Positions 38,247 through 48,507 are shown, counted from the first letter of the stretch. The stretch: DNA of 64,000 nucleotides from Tolypothrix sp. FACHB-123 (GCF_014697075.1 NZ_JACJRE010000007.1:1-64000), one strand, 5' to 3'. Notes: generated by a model not told the origin, from the sequence alone. A program made the numbers and translations.

Positions 38247-38453
38247 AGTATAGCAGGTACTCTGGCTAAGAATTTCTCAAGGCTGCTGGAACGGGGGGAT
38301 ATACACAAAAGCACCGCAGCAGTACAACTGTAAAAGTTAAGTATTTAGAATAATCGTTAAATATTGCTGCAAAAGTAGTGTGATTTCTTGAAATTGGTTG
38401 GCAAATATTCAGATCATATTCCTAACGATCAACAAGTTTTAGGAGCGAAACAG

Positions 38454-38720
38454 TTGCTTACTTCAACCTTATTAGCTGCTTCCACTGTGCCCACAACTCT
38501 ACAATGGAGTCCAACCGTTGGAATTATCATGATTATCGCGAATATTATTGCGATCGCCTTTGGCAAATCTACCATCAAGTATCCCAGCGTCGGCCCTGCT
38601 TTGCCCTCACCTAACTTATTTGGTGGCTTCGGCGCACCTGCATTACTTGCTACCACTGCTTTTGGTCATATTTTAGGCGCGGGTATTATTTTAGGGCTGC
38701 ATAACCTCGGCAGAATCTAG
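38454..38720 (+). CDS. psaK: photosystem I subunit X (PsaK)
   Basis: 88 aa. A longer reading from a TTG at 38388 adds 22 residues unlike any PsaK. The TTG at 38454 gives MLTSTLLAAS, the expected PsaK N terminus, and has AGGAG (38441-38445) 8 nt upstream, so this start is chosen. PsaK is a two-helix subunit on the edge of the photosystem I complex that interacts with IsiA or phycobilisome energy input. Helices about residues 20-40 and 60-80, with the IKYPSVGPALPSPNLFGGFG linker. Followed by a clear terminator. Confidence 0.93.
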   Translation: MLTSTLLAASTVPTTLQWSPTVGIIMIIANIIAIAFGKSTIKYPSVGPALPSPNLFGGFGAPALLATTAFGHILGAGIILGLHNLGRI

Positions 38721-38766
38721 GTTGTTAGCTGATTTCACTACTCTTTTGTCTATAACCATTAAATTA

Positions 38767-38795
38767 AGCTAGAGATTCATTTCTCTGGCTTTTTT
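38767..38795 (+). terminator. psaK Rho-independent terminator
   Basis: 9-bp stem AGCTAGAGA/TCTCTGGCT (one G-T wobble), 6-nt loop, followed by TTTTT. It lies 46 bp past the stop. Confidence 0.88.
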
Positions 38796-38919
38796 GCGTT
38801 CGATACCAAGTTACCAACAATTGTCTTAATTAACTTTTTTTAACCAGAAATTGTATTACCAAAAACACCAAAATGTAGTTTGACTTACTAACTAAACTCT
38901 CACCAAAAATCTTTCTTTC

Positions 38920-38971
38920 AGTCAACAGTCAACACTTCGACAGGCTCAGTGCGGCGCAGTCAACAGTCAAC
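38920..38971. repeat. CAACAGT heptamers split by the CTTCGACAGGCTCAGTGC repeat
   Basis: Heptamer pairs flank a CTTCGACAGGCTCAGTGC element (38935-38953). The same composite recurs at 44770-44822. Confidence 0.7.
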
Positions 38972-38976
38972 ATTCA

Positions 38977-39351
38977 CTAAACAGGTAGAGGAGCCAAACC
39001 GTGTAACTGACGTATAGCGTTGATACACACCGGACAATCACAACCAAATAACTTGATTGCTTCATCACTTTCTGCTTCAGTAAATTCTAATTCCGCAGGT
39101 TGATCTGGCGATTGGACTTGCGGTACTTGCGCTACTATCATCTCTGGTTTAGCTGGAGAAACAGTATTATCAACCTGTATGCATACCTGTTTAGTCTCTG
39201 CTGAGTGCGGGGAACGTACACAAGATAGATGAGTACCCGCTGGAATAACTGTTTGATTAGCATGTGCTGGCTTGGTCATCATGACCATAGATAGCATAGA
39301 TGCAAACAGTGCGGGGGAAGAAAGCAAGGATAAGACAAATCTTTTGTTCAT
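38977..39351 (-). CDS. small secreted protein with C-terminal GCxCxxC motif
   Basis: 124 aa, ATG start. Signal peptide about residues 1-31 (LLSSPALFASMLSMVMMTKPAHA, cut after AHA). The mature protein has two pairs of cysteines; the last region reads LFGCDCPVCINAIRQLHGLAPLP. The 87-aa protein at 54945-55208 ends in LGCSCATCVKSKFHLLQGQLP, so both share G-C-x-C-x-x-C then a helix and a Q/A-P-L-P tail. The motif could bind metal or take part in disulfide exchange. Family name not known to me. Confidence 0.75.
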   Translation of the reverse strand: MNKRFVLSLLSSPALFASMLSMVMMTKPAHANQTVIPAGTHLSCVRSPHSAETKQVCIQVDNTVSPAKPEMIVAQVPQVQSPDQPAELEFTEAESDEAIKLFGCDCPVCINAIRQLHGLAPLPV

Positions 39352-39500
39352 TTATTCTCCAATTTTGGTCAAAAAAGATGCGACTGATGTTTTCACATCA
39401 ATCAGCAATCGATCAGTCCATCTTAGACAAATTCTCATGAAATGGCTTGAAATTATTCACATGAGATGACCAAAATTGTACAGATATTTGAGCTAGTATT

Positions 39501-40583
39501 TTACACTACTTGCTTAGGCTGAGATTTTGCTAATTCACCAGGAGCAAATGCGCCATGTTCTGTAATGATGGCTGTAATTAATTCTGCTGGAGTCACATCA
39601 AAAGCGGGATTATAAAATTCCACGCCGGAAGGTGTGAGTCTGGTATCGCCTACTTGATAAATTTCTTGCGGATTACGTTCTTCAATGGGGATTTGGCTAC
39701 CATCGCTTAAGGCAAAATCAACGGTAGATAGAGGCGCAGCGACAAAAAAAGGAATATTATGTGCTTTAGCTGCGATCGCCACACTATAAGTACCTATTTT
39801 ATTAGCAGTATCGCCATTAGCCGCAATTCTATCTGCACCCACAACTACAGCATGAATTAAACCTTGTTTCATGCAATGGGCTGCCATATTATCAGTGATA
39901 ACTGTCACGGGAATACCTTCTTGCACACATTCCCAAGCCGTGAGTTTTGCACCTTGTAACCGGGGACGAGTTTCATCAGCAAACACCCGCGCTAATCTTC
40001 CTTCTCGCCAAGCAGAACGCACCACCCCTAAAGCAGTACCATAACCAGCTGTAGCTAATGCACCAGCGTTACAATGAGTTAGAATTGTTAACTTTTCGGG
40101 AGTTTTGGGTAGAACTGCTAAACCATTGTCGCCAATCGCCTGACAAGTTTGTAAATCTTCAGCGTGGATAGTTTGGGCAGTTTCTAACAGCGTTTGTTTG
40201 AGTTCTGCGACTGTTCCCACGCTTTCATAGGCTGTTCTCATCATTCGATTAATTGCCCAAAATAAGTTTACCGCCGTAGGACGAGTAGAACGCAACAATT
40301 GAGCGACTTGTTCTAAACGTTGTAAAAACTCATTGCGGTTGTCAGTTTCAATCTCTCGCGCACCAAGATAAACACCGTAGGCTGCGGCGACACCAATTGC
40401 TGGCGCACCTCTGACAATCATCGTTGTGATTGCCAAAGCCATATCTTCACTGCGGTGAATTTCCACAACAGTATACTCATTAGGTAAGCGAGTTTGGTCG
40501 ATCAGCGATACTGAATCGTTGTGCCAAATAATCGGATAAACTTGGTTGGAAGCAGGGGTCATAGAAATTGGGAATGATTGCAA
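39501..40583 (-). CDS. mtnA: S-methyl-5-thioribose-1-phosphate isomerase
   Basis: 360 aa, ATG start. First isomerase of the methionine salvage pathway, converting methylthioribose-1-phosphate to the ribulose form. Hallmarks: [32 protein letters not shown] (catalytic Cys), [19 protein letters not shown] (catalytic Asp) and [13 protein letters not shown]. Normal length. No other mtn gene is adjacent. Confidence 0.95.
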   Translation of the reverse strand: MQSFPISMTPASNQVYPIIWHNDSVSLIDQTRLPNEYTVVEIHRSEDMALAITTMIVRGAPAIGVAAAYGVYLGAREIETDNRNEFLQRLEQVAQLLRSTRPTAVNLFWAINRMMRTAYESVGTVAELKQTLLETAQTIHAEDLQTCQAIGDNGLAVLPKTPEKLTILTHCNAGALATAGYGTALGVVRSAWREGRLARVFADETRPRLQGAKLTAWECVQEGIPVTVITDNMAAHCMKQGLIHAVVVGADRIAANGDTANKIGTYSVAIAAKAHNIPFFVAAPLSTVDFALSDGSQIPIEERNPQEIYQVGDTRLTPSGVEFYNPAFDVTPAELITAIITEHGAFAPGELAKSQPKQVV

Positions 40584-40654
40584 TTAGGCATCAATTATAA
40601 AGGCTAGGCGAAAAACCCCTGAGGTGAATTCTGCAAAACTTTTATTTTTGTGAA

Positions 40655-41599
40655 TTAAGGCAAAGCTGATTCACCTGGTTGTATACCTGCTATATTGAGT
40701 TGAATACGGTATAGACTTTTACTTGCTGTGATGTACAGCGTTTTATAGTCTTGATCTCCCCAAGCCAAATTAGTTACCGCCTCTGGTACGAAAATTTTAC
40801 CTAACAGCTTTCCTGATGGTGAAAAAATTATCACCCCTTCGGAAGCAGCAATATAAACATTGCCTTTTACGTCTACTTTTATACCGTCTGGTACGCTTTT
40901 CGCTTTTGGACTAACTAACTCTGCAAAAATTTGTCCATTACTCAATGTCCCATCTGAGTTAACCTGGAATACCTGGATATGCTTTTTTTCAGAATCGCTG
41001 ACATAGAGTTTTTTCTCATCTGGAGAGAAAGCTAATCCGTTAGGGCGTATCATCTCCTTGGTAAGCAACGTGAGATTTCCATCTGATGACAGCCGATAAA
41101 TTCCATAAAATCCCAGTTCTTCCTTTTCCTTGTTGATGCCATAGGGAGGGTCAGTGAAGTAAATGCTACCATCTGACTTAACTACAACGTCGTTAGGACT
41201 ATTTAATCGCTTGCCTTGGTAACGTTCGGCTAAAGAAATGATCGTACCGTCATCTTGAGTACGTATTAAACGACGGTCATGTTCAGCAGTAATTAAGTTT
41301 CCCTGGCGATCTATTGTATTACCGTTAGCATTACCAGCTGGATGACGGAATATATAAATTTTACCCTCAGGAGTCCATTTATATATTGTATTTGCCGGGA
41401 TATCACTAAAAAGTAAAAACCCGCGTCGATCCCAAACTGGCCCTTCTGTAAACCTAAAGCCACTGGATAACCTTTCCAATTGGGCGTTATTGCTCATGAT
41501 AGTTTGTAGACCGCTTGGGCTGTTGGCGTTGCTCTGTTGTAAAGTCAAAATACCAACTAAGAAACCCCAAGCAACTATTGGTAAGGAATATTTCTGCAC
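40655..41599 (-). CDS. SMP-30/gluconolactonase-like secreted beta-propeller protein
   Basis: 314 aa with a GTG start that opens a signal peptide (WGFLVGILTLQQSNA). Beta-propeller family: FTEGPVWD, NANGNTIDRQGNLITAEH, NSPNDVVVKSDGSIYFTDPPYG, RPNGLAFSPDEKKLYVSDS and PDGIKVDVKGNVYIA repeat with a metal-binding Glu and Asn pattern. The family includes lactonases that hydrolyse sugar lactones. The predicted location is extracytoplasmic. Confidence 0.88.
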   Translation of the reverse strand: MQKYSLPIVAWGFLVGILTLQQSNANSPSGLQTIMSNNAQLERLSSGFRFTEGPVWDRRGFLLFSDIPANTIYKWTPEGKIYIFRHPAGNANGNTIDRQGNLITAEHDRRLIRTQDDGTIISLAERYQGKRLNSPNDVVVKSDGSIYFTDPPYGINKEKEELGFYGIYRLSSDGNLTLLTKEMIRPNGLAFSPDEKKLYVSDSEKKHIQVFQVNSDGTLSNGQIFAELVSPKAKSVPDGIKVDVKGNVYIAASEGVIIFSPSGKLLGKIFVPEAVTNLAWGDQDYKTLYITASKSLYRIQLNIAGIQPGESALP

Positions 41600-41757
41600 A
41601 ATAAATATCCTCGCCGGAAATGTATTTCGCTTCGCTTGTCAGTTTTTGAAAGGATATGGTTTAACACCCCAACCCAAGAGTGGGTGGAATTTTTATATTT
41701 TATATTCGGCTAAGTTAAATTATCTATGGATTTGCATAACTAATTGCTGCACCTGTA

Positions 41758-42726
41758 TTAAGTCCAAGCACGGTAGAAGGTGCTGTCTTGCCAAATATGG
41801 GCTGTGCGTTGTTCAATAGCTGCTAGTTGTTGATTGCTCAGTTGCTCAAAAGCACGAGCTACCTTAATATTTTCTTCCAATTGCTGCACATTATCTACGG
41901 AAATCACGCAACAAGATACACCAGGCTGGGATAGAGCATAACCCATTGCTTGGGGCATTCCGCTCAAAGCATTTGCTTGGAATAACTTACCGTAAGCTGG
42001 TACTTTCATGGCGATGACACCTACATTTTTTTGCTGTGCTAATGGTAGCACCATAGGAAAGTAAGGTCGCGGATGATGTTTGTCTACTGCATTTACCGGA
42101 ATCAGTGCAGTATGAAAAGAGTAGCGATTCATAGCCTCAACTATTACATCTGGTTCGTGGTGTCCTGTAAGACCAACAAACCGGACAAGTTTTTGTTCTT
42201 GAGCTTCTTCTAAAGCTTTAATCGCACCATTTGTGGCAAACATTTTTTCAAGATGTTCGGGTAAAGCAACGCTATGCAACTGCCATAAGTCTAAATAATC
42301 TGTCTTGAGGCGTTTAAGAGAACGTTCTAATTGTCGCCATACGCCATCTCTATCTTTTTCATAGGTTTTACTAGCTAAAAATATGTTTTGGCGGTAGGAT
42401 GGCAGCACTTTTCCCAAATAAGTTTCATTCGGCCCGTACCTAGCAGCGGTGTCAAAATAACGAATACCGAGTTCAACTGCTTTTTCAATAATTGCTAAAG
42501 CTTCAGCTTCTCTGTCTTTTTTATCGAGTGGTGTTTGTGTACCCGCACCTCCCAAGCCAAAGATAGGAACTTTGACGCCTGTACGTCCTAATATTCTTTC
42601 TGGCATTGTTGTTGGTGATTGAGCAGCATTAGAAATTTGCTTTTGCACGGTATGCGCTCCTACAACAGTGCTAGCTACAGCCACACTGGTAAGTAAAAAA
42701 TTACGCCTTGTTCTTTTTTCTAACAT
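41758..42726 (-). CDS. aldo/keto reductase, probable Tat substrate
   Basis: 322 aa, ATG start. The N terminus TRRNFLLTSVAVAS carries a twin-arginine motif (TRRNFL) and a hydrophobic stretch, suggesting Tat export, unusual for this cytosolic family. The AKR fold is intact: catalytic Asp in YFDTAARYG (Tyr follows), Lys in LASKTYE, His in LWQLHSV. NADPH-dependent reduction of carbonyls expected. The next gene on the same strand, SMP-30-like, is also secreted (158 bp away). Confidence 0.9.
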   Translation of the reverse strand: MLEKRTRRNFLLTSVAVASTVVGAHTVQKQISNAAQSPTTMPERILGRTGVKVPIFGLGGAGTQTPLDKKDREAEALAIIEKAVELGIRYFDTAARYGPNETYLGKVLPSYRQNIFLASKTYEKDRDGVWRQLERSLKRLKTDYLDLWQLHSVALPEHLEKMFATNGAIKALEEAQEQKLVRFVGLTGHHEPDVIVEAMNRYSFHTALIPVNAVDKHHPRPYFPMVLPLAQQKNVGVIAMKVPAYGKLFQANALSGMPQAMGYALSQPGVSCCVISVDNVQQLEENIKVARAFEQLSNQQLAAIEQRTAHIWQDSTFYRAWT

Positions 42727-42807
42727 ACTTGATCAATAATTATTTACCTATTGGGTTAGGTGATGTAAGTCGGACAAAGCCTGCAATCGCTGTTTAACCC
42801 CAGAATC

Positions 42808-42828
42808 CCCACCCTTGAAGGGTGGGAA
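42808..42828. repeat. CCCACCCTTGAAGGGTGGG hairpin
   Basis: A perfect palindrome next to the stop of the homoserine dehydrogenase gene, without a T run on the minus strand. Probably a dispersed palindrome more than a canonical terminator. Confidence 0.5.
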
Positions 42829-42832
42829 GTAT

Positions 42833-44131
42833 TTAAAGTACGCGCAGCAAGCTAGGTATGCTATTAATTGCTTCCAAGTTACGAATTTCTGTTAAAGCTT
42901 GGCGAAAATCACCTTCTTTAACATCATGGGTAACGACAACAATCTCTGCTAAGTCGCCTTGAAAACCAGTTTGGACTACTGATTCTAAGCTGACGCCATA
43001 ATTACCAAAGCAAGTACCTAGTTTACCAATTACTCCTGATTGATCCTTGGTGAGGAAGCGGGTATAAAAACGAGTAACTAGTTCGGATATGGGTGCTATT
43101 TGACAATAGTCTTGATGTCTGCAAGCTAACAAGGGATTGGGTTTTGTTTCGCTGGCTGTTTGAGTTTTGAGTGTGGCGGTTAAATTTAAAATATCAGATG
43201 ATACCGCACTCGCCGTTGCACCCGCACCCGCACCAGGGCCAAAAAACATGACTTGGCCAATGGGTTCGCCTTCTACAAGTATGGCGTTATACACGCCGTT
43301 GATGCTAGCTAAGGGGTGGGCTTTGGGTAAGAGAGTAGGATGAACTCTTACTGAGAGCTTGGAGGTATCCTGTCCGTGAACTTTCGCGATCGCTAATAAT
43401 TTAATCACAAAGCCCAATTTCTCAGCATAGGCTATATCTGTTTTACTAACTTGGCGAATTCCTTCACAATAAACATCTTGGAGGTGAATCCGTCCCCCAA
43501 AGGCTAAGGAAGCCAAAATCGCAATTTTATCGCCAGCGTCGAAACCATCGACATCAGCAGTGGGATCGGCTTCAGCATAGCCCAATCTTTGAGCATCAGC
43601 TAACACATCCTCAAAATTGCTACCTTCTTGTTGCATCCGGGTGAGAATATAGTTAGTTGTACCGTTAACAATACCCGTAACTGTGTGGATGCGGTTGACA
43701 CTTAAAGACTGCTTTAGGGGTTGAATTACCGGAATACCACCCCCAACTGCGGCTTCTAGCATGACATAAACGCCAGCTTCATTAGCAGTTGTGAAGATTT
43801 CATTACCAAAACGCGCGATCGCAGCTTTATTCGCAGTGACTACATGCTTACCATTTTTCAGGGCTTGAAGAATCAGCGATCGCGCTGGTTCCAATCCACC
43901 CATGACCTCAACTACTATATCTACAGCCGGATCGTTAACAATTGATTCTAAATCCGTAGTAATTATACCTGCTGGTAATTCAACCGCCCTTGGTTTATCA
44001 AGCGATCGCACTCCTACCCGATATATTTCTAATTCTTTCAACAACGGATGTCTTCCAGTTGTATCTTGTAACAACTGTACAGTACCCGCCCCTACAGTAC
44101 CTAATCCCAGTATTCCTAACTTAACACCCAC
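42833..44131 (-). CDS. hom: homoserine dehydrogenase
   Basis: 432 aa from the GTG at 44131, which yields the usual MGVKLGILGLG start. An upstream ATG at 44236 would add 35 residues without NAD-fold character, so the shorter form is preferred. Converts aspartate semialdehyde to homoserine for Thr/Met/Ile synthesis. Nucleotide-binding GLGTVGAGT, catalytic core VTANKAAI and GGIPVIQPLKQSL, EADPTADVDGFDAGDK, and a C-terminal ACT domain (about 350-432) for feedback control. Confidence 0.93.
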   Translation of the reverse strand: MGVKLGILGLGTVGAGTVQLLQDTTGRHPLLKELEIYRVGVRSLDKPRAVELPAGIITTDLESIVNDPAVDIVVEVMGGLEPARSLILQALKNGKHVVTANKAAIARFGNEIFTTANEAGVYVMLEAAVGGGIPVIQPLKQSLSVNRIHTVTGIVNGTTNYILTRMQQEGSNFEDVLADAQRLGYAEADPTADVDGFDAGDKIAILASLAFGGRIHLQDVYCEGIRQVSKTDIAYAEKLGFVIKLLAIAKVHGQDTSKLSVRVHPTLLPKAHPLASINGVYNAILVEGEPIGQVMFFGPGAGAGATASAVSSDILNLTATLKTQTASETKPNPLLACRHQDYCQIAPISELVTRFYTRFLTKDQSGVIGKLGTCFGNYGVSLESVVQTGFQGDLAEIVVVTHDVKEGDFRQALTEIRNLEAINSIPSLLRVL

Positions 44132-44892
44132 AACTTTTGTACCAAAATTTAATTTTAGATCCTCAGTGCTGAATAATAGTTTCTCACAACTATGAGGGCA
44201 CAAACTGCACCAACCAATCAGACGCCGAAATTGCAAAAAGATTTCAGGGTGTTGTGTCCCGCAGAGCTAGGACAGGCAGTTTAAATCTATTTAACTTCTT
44301 ATTGCCCGCCGCAGAAACTGCGATCGCTGTCATCAGGTAGCTAAATATCATATATTACCTTACTTTGAGATTTTTTTAATCTTATGTAAAAATTCATACA
44401 TAACATCTTCTTTTTAGCAATTTATGCCTAGAGATAGATGTAACAATAATTATTCGTTTTTCGGGAAAAATTCACAATAAATCATTAAGTTTATATAAAT
44501 TGTCTGGAAAAATTAATTTTTTAATTTATTCAGCCTTGACATTCTTAAGCGTTAGCGACTAAAACAAAACAGTGCGTGAATACACAGATTTATAGCTAGT
44601 CGCTGCCAGGATCTAGTTGACAGCTATTTATCAAACTTTGCTATTCAAATATTTGCGATCGCTAGCATCTACAACTAGCAAATATAACAGTGAATATTAG
44701 CTGTTGATGTTGCTATTTTTACACCAATAAGGAACTTCCAAGTAAAAAATATTCCATTGCTATTTTTTACAGTTAACAGTTAACACTTCGACAGGCTCAG
44801 TGCAGTGCAGTTAGCAGTCAACAGCTATATCTTCATGGCAAATTGCTATTGCCAGCTTACAGCATATATATCTGCTTTGGTGCTTAAATTTT
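44132..44892. other. spacer upstream of the secretion locus
   Basis: About 760 bp, very A/T-rich. A CTTCGACAGGCTCAGTGC repeat (44786-44804) sits among CAACAGT/TAACAGT heptamers (about 44770-44822). A TTTGCGATCGCTAG...CTAGCAAA partial stem occurs near 44653-44680. No further gene is supportable. Confidence 0.5.
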
Positions 44893-45471
44893 ATGATCCG
44901 AAATTCTCTACACAATTTTGAAAATCAGTTATTCACAACCGAGCAATACCAAAATTTATTGAAAAAACTCCCAGAGAATTTACAACCCGAATATCGCCGA
45001 CGACTAGAAATTATGTTGCTAGCAGATATGGGAAAATCACAAACTGAAATTTGTCAAATTTTAGGTTGTTCTCAGGAAATGGCACGTTATTGGATTGCAA
45101 TTGCCAAAGCTGGTTTAATTGAAGAATGGGAACAACGCCCCATAGGTAGACCAAAAATTGTCAGTCAACAATATAGAGAACGATTAAAAGAATTAATTAG
45201 TCATAGTCCTCGGAAGTATGGCTATGCTTTTAGTAATTGGACATCTCAATGGTTAAGCAAACATTTAGCGACAGAATTTGGGGTTGAAATTAGTAATCGA
45301 CATATTAATAGATTACTCAAGGAAATGGGTTTATCTACACAAAAACGCCGCTTAGATAAAAAAGCAAATCTCCCCGATAAAAAAGCCAATATTGTGCGCA
45401 TATCTGACTTGCAATCTACCGATGAGCCTCATATTTATGAGCAATTTCAGCTAATTTCCATTAATTATTAA
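44893..45471 (+). CDS. IS630-like HTH protein, probable regulator of the secretion locus
   Basis: 192 aa, ATG start. An N-terminal homeodomain-like HTH (LLADMGKSQTEICQILGCS, about residues 53-71) is followed by the winged-helix type second HTH (RPKIVSQQYRERLKELI ... NRHINRLLKEMGLS) found in IS630/Tc1 transposases. The protein ends without the DDE catalytic domain, so it is the DNA-binding half only. It starts the operon 21 bp before the exporter gene. I infer a domesticated transposase N terminus acting as a transcription factor for the cluster. A truncated transposase is the alternative. Confidence 0.75.
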   Translation: MIRNSLHNFENQLFTTEQYQNLLKKLPENLQPEYRRRLEIMLLADMGKSQTEICQILGCSQEMARYWIAIAKAGLIEEWEQRPIGRPKIVSQQYRERLKELISHSPRKYGYAFSNWTSQWLSKHLATEFGVEISNRHINRLLKEMGLSTQKRRLDKKANLPDKKANIVRISDLQSTDEPHIYEQFQLISINY

Positions 45472-45492
45472 AATTGGGAGCAAAAAGAGGTA

Positions 45493-48400
45493 ATGTTATC
45501 AAATTTTTCCCAAGAACAACTAAGTCAATTTTTGACTGCTATCTTGAATGAGAAGCTGACTGCTAGGGAATTGGAGAATTGCTGGAGAAATATTGAAATT
45601 ATTGAACCAGCAGTAGCAAAACTATTTTGGCAATCAACAGCTGCGCCTGCGGGAATTTATTTAGTAATTACAGGTAAAATCAGATTGCTCGATAGTTCTG
45701 GTAATTTAATCTCTACCCTAACAGCCGGGTCATCATTTGGTGAAATGACCTTGTTTCCCGATGCAGAATTTAGCTATTATGCAGCGAGAGCTTCGACTAA
45801 TTTACAACTGTGTTACCTTAACCAAGATGTATTGCAGACTTTGATGGCTCGATACCCCAAAATCTGCGATCGCCTTTTAGTACGTGCAGAACGTTGGGAT
45901 TTGCTGATGTTGTATCGTCAGCAACAACCACAGGCAACCGTAGAAGGGATTCATCAAGCCTTGGCTTTGTTTGAAAGAGTAGCTATCCAAGACTTTTCTC
46001 AGATATATCTCAATTCTGAGACTAAGTTAGTTTTGCTACATCAAGGTAAATTACGACATGGTGATGGTAATTGTTTAATACCCGGTAAAATTTATCCTGC
46101 GCCAAAACAGGGTAATTGGCAAGCAATCCAACCGACAATTATCTATCAATTGCGGACTGCTGATTGGCAAACAGCAAGCCAATTTTGGCCGCAATTGGCA
46201 GAATTTAGCAATTCTGTGCCAGATAAAGACGATCGCCAATCGCCAATTCCTAATGTAATACCTTTTCCGGCGATCGCAACGCCAAAAAAGCCACAATCAC
46301 GGGTTTATTTTCCCTCACCGCAAGTCAAAGCTAAGCATTTATGGTTACAGCTAACTAAGCGCTATCCTTTTTTTGAACAACAAAGCGCCACTGATTGTGG
46401 TGTAGCTTGTTTAGTCATGATTGGGCGTTATTGGGGTAAAAGCTTTAGTATCAATCGACTGCGAGATTTAGCTAACGTCAATCGCATCGGCGTTTCCCTG
46501 CGGGGTTTAGCTACTGCTAGTGAAAGTATTGGTTTTGCTAGCCGTCCAGTCAAAGCCAGCTTAGATAAATTAGCACAACAACCCCTACCTGCGATCGCTC
46601 ATTGGGAAGGCAATCATTATATCGTCGTCTATGAGATTAGCAAAAAACAGGTAATTGTTGGCGATCCGGCGATCGGACAACGTACCCTCACCCATCATCA
46701 ATTTCAAGCTGGGTGGACTGGTTACGCTTTAATATTACAACCTACCCCCCTATTAAAAGAAAGCGAAGAAGCTAATACCCCATTTTGGCAATTATTCGAG
46801 TTAGTTAAACCACATTGGCAAGTATTATTAGAAGTCTTTATCGCTTCCTTATTAATTCAAATATTTGGATTAATTACACCGCTATTTACCCAGTTACTTT
46901 TAGATAGAGTCATTGTTCAAGGTAGTACTCTCACCTTAAATGCTGTCGGCTGTGGTTTATTAATTTTTGGTTTATTTCGCGTCGCCCTCAACACATTACG
47001 ACAATACTTATTAGACCACACAGCCAACCGGATTGGCGTAGCACTAATGGTAGGTTTTATAAAACATACCTTCCGCCTCCCCCTAGCTTTTTTTGAATCG
47101 CGTTATGTCGGGGATATTATTTCTCGCGTTCAAGAAAATCAGAAAATTCAGCGCTTTCTCACTGGTGAAGCATTGTCAATTATCCTCGATTTATTGACAG
47201 TATTTATTTATGTCGGCTTAATGTTTTGGTATAGCTGGCAAATGACTATCCTAGCATTAGCAATTGTGCCGCCATTTTTAATTTTAGCAGTCGTGGCTAC
47301 ACCATTCTTTCGCCGCATTAGCCGGGAAGTTTTTAATGCTTTAGCCAAGGAGAATAGTTATTTAATTCAATCCCTTACAGGTATTCGTTCTATCCGGTCA
47401 ATGGCGATTGAACAAAGCGTGCGTTGGCATTGGGAAGAATTACTCAATAACTTAACTAAAAAATTATTTCGGGGTCAAGTTATCGGCAACAAAATGGAAT
47501 TTTTTAGTTCAACAATTGAAACTGTAGCAACTACAGGTTTACTATGGTTTGGAGCCTGGTTAGTAATTCAAAATCAACTGACAATTGGACAATTAGTTGC
47601 TTTTAATATGTTGTTGGGTAATATCATTAGTCCTTTTCAACGCCTGACTATACTTTGGAATCAATTACAGGAAGTAATTATTTCCACAGAACGGATTAAT
47701 GATGTATTATCAGCAGCACCAGAAGAAGATTTACAAAATCAACCCCGACAATATTTAGAGCAAATTCGCGGTCATATTCGCTTTGAAAATGTTACCTTCC
47801 GTTATCATCCAGATAGCGATATTAATGTCCTCGAAAACCTCAGCTTAGAAATTTTCTCTGGACAAACTGTAGCCTTAGTTGGGCGTAGTGGTTCGGGGAA
47901 AACCACCCTAGCAAAATTAATTTTAGGTTTATATACACCCACAGACGGGAAGATTTTGATTGATGGTTATGATGTCACCAGTTTAGCATTGCGATCGCTG
48001 CGTTCTCAAATTGGCGTTGTCGATCAAGAAACCTTCTTATTTGGTGGTACAATTCGCGAAAATATCAGCATCGCTTTCCCCGAATCTTCCTTAGAAGAAA
48101 TTAGAGAAGCAGCGCGTTTAGCCGGTGCTGATGAATTTATTCAACAATTACCAATGGGTTACGAAACCCAAATAGGTGAAGGGGGTGGAATGCTATCTGG
48201 TGGACAACGCCAACGTCTAGCAATTGCGCGGGCTTTATTAGGTAATCCTTCCATACTGATTTTTGATGAAGCTACCAGTCATCTAGACGCAGAATCAGAA
48301 AGGATTATTCAGAATAATTTAAATACAATTCTCCAAGGACGTACCAGCTTAATTATTGCCCATCGCCTCTCAACAATTCGCAATGCCGACTTAATTTTAG

Positions 48401-48507
48401 TATTAGATCGCGGCTTATTAATAGAAAGCGGTACTCATGAAGAATTGATTGCGAAAAAAGGTCATTACTACTACCTAAATCAACAACAACTCGCCCAAGC
48501 AAGTTGA
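45493..48507 (+). CDS. HetC-like peptide exporter: cNMP-binding, C39 peptidase, ABC domains
   Basis: 1004 aa, ATG start. Order: cyclic-nucleotide-binding-like domain (about 40-150: GIYLVITGKIRLLD, GSSFGEMTLFPDAEF), peptidase C39 (about 290-420) with Cys302 in QSATDCGVAC, His375 in GNHYIVVY and Asp391 in VGDPA, then transmembrane helices (about 425-715), then the nucleotide-binding domain: Walker A GRSGSGKTT (from 797), signature MLSGGQRQRLA, Walker B ILIFDEATSHLD. This is the architecture of HetC and of SunT/LagD peptide exporters: it would cleave a GG leader and export the core. Downstream is HlyD; nearby is a GG precursor peptide. Confidence 0.92.
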   Translation: MLSNFSQEQLSQFLTAILNEKLTARELENCWRNIEIIEPAVAKLFWQSTAAPAGIYLVITGKIRLLDSSGNLISTLTAGSSFGEMTLFPDAEFSYYAARASTNLQLCYLNQDVLQTLMARYPKICDRLLVRAERWDLLMLYRQQQPQATVEGIHQALALFERVAIQDFSQIYLNSETKLVLLHQGKLRHGDGNCLIPGKIYPAPKQGNWQAIQPTIIYQLRTADWQTASQFWPQLAEFSNSVPDKDDRQSPIPNVIPFPAIATPKKPQSRVYFPSPQVKAKHLWLQLTKRYPFFEQQSATDCGVACLVMIGRYWGKSFSINRLRDLANVNRIGVSLRGLATASESIGFASRPVKASLDKLAQQPLPAIAHWEGNHYIVVYEISKKQVIVGDPAIGQRTLTHHQFQAGWTGYALILQPTPLLKESEEANTPFWQLFELVKPHWQVLLEVFIASLLIQIFGLITPLFTQLLLDRVIVQGSTLTLNAVGCGLLIFGLFRVALNTLRQYLLDHTANRIGVALMVGFIKHTFRLPLAFFESRYVGDIISRVQENQKIQRFLTGEALSIILDLLTVFIYVGLMFWYSWQMTILALAIVPPFLILAVVATPFFRRISREVFNALAKENSYLIQSLTGIRSIRSMAIEQSVRWHWEELLNNLTKKLFRGQVIGNKMEFFSSTIETVATTGLLWFGAWLVIQNQLTIGQLVAFNMLLGNIISPFQRLTILWNQLQEVIISTERINDVLSAAPEEDLQNQPRQYLEQIRGHIRFENVTFRYHPDSDINVLENLSLEIFSGQTVALVGRSGSGKTTLAKLILGLYTPTDGKILIDGYDVTSLALRSLRSQIGVVDQETFLFGGTIRENISIAFPESSLEEIREAARLAGADEFIQQLPMGYETQIGEGGGMLSGGQRQRLAIARALLGNPSILIFDEATSHLDAESERIIQNNLNTILQGRTSLIIAHRLSTIRNADLILVLDRGLLIESGTHEELIAKKGHYYYLNQQQLAQAS

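Noticed and set aside
42808-42828. hom gene terminator
   Set aside because: The palindrome has no T run on the minus strand; listed as a repeat.
45493-48507. True hetC gene
   Set aside because: Architecture is HetC-like, but hetP is absent and a bacteriocin-type exporter is equally likely, so no symbol was given.
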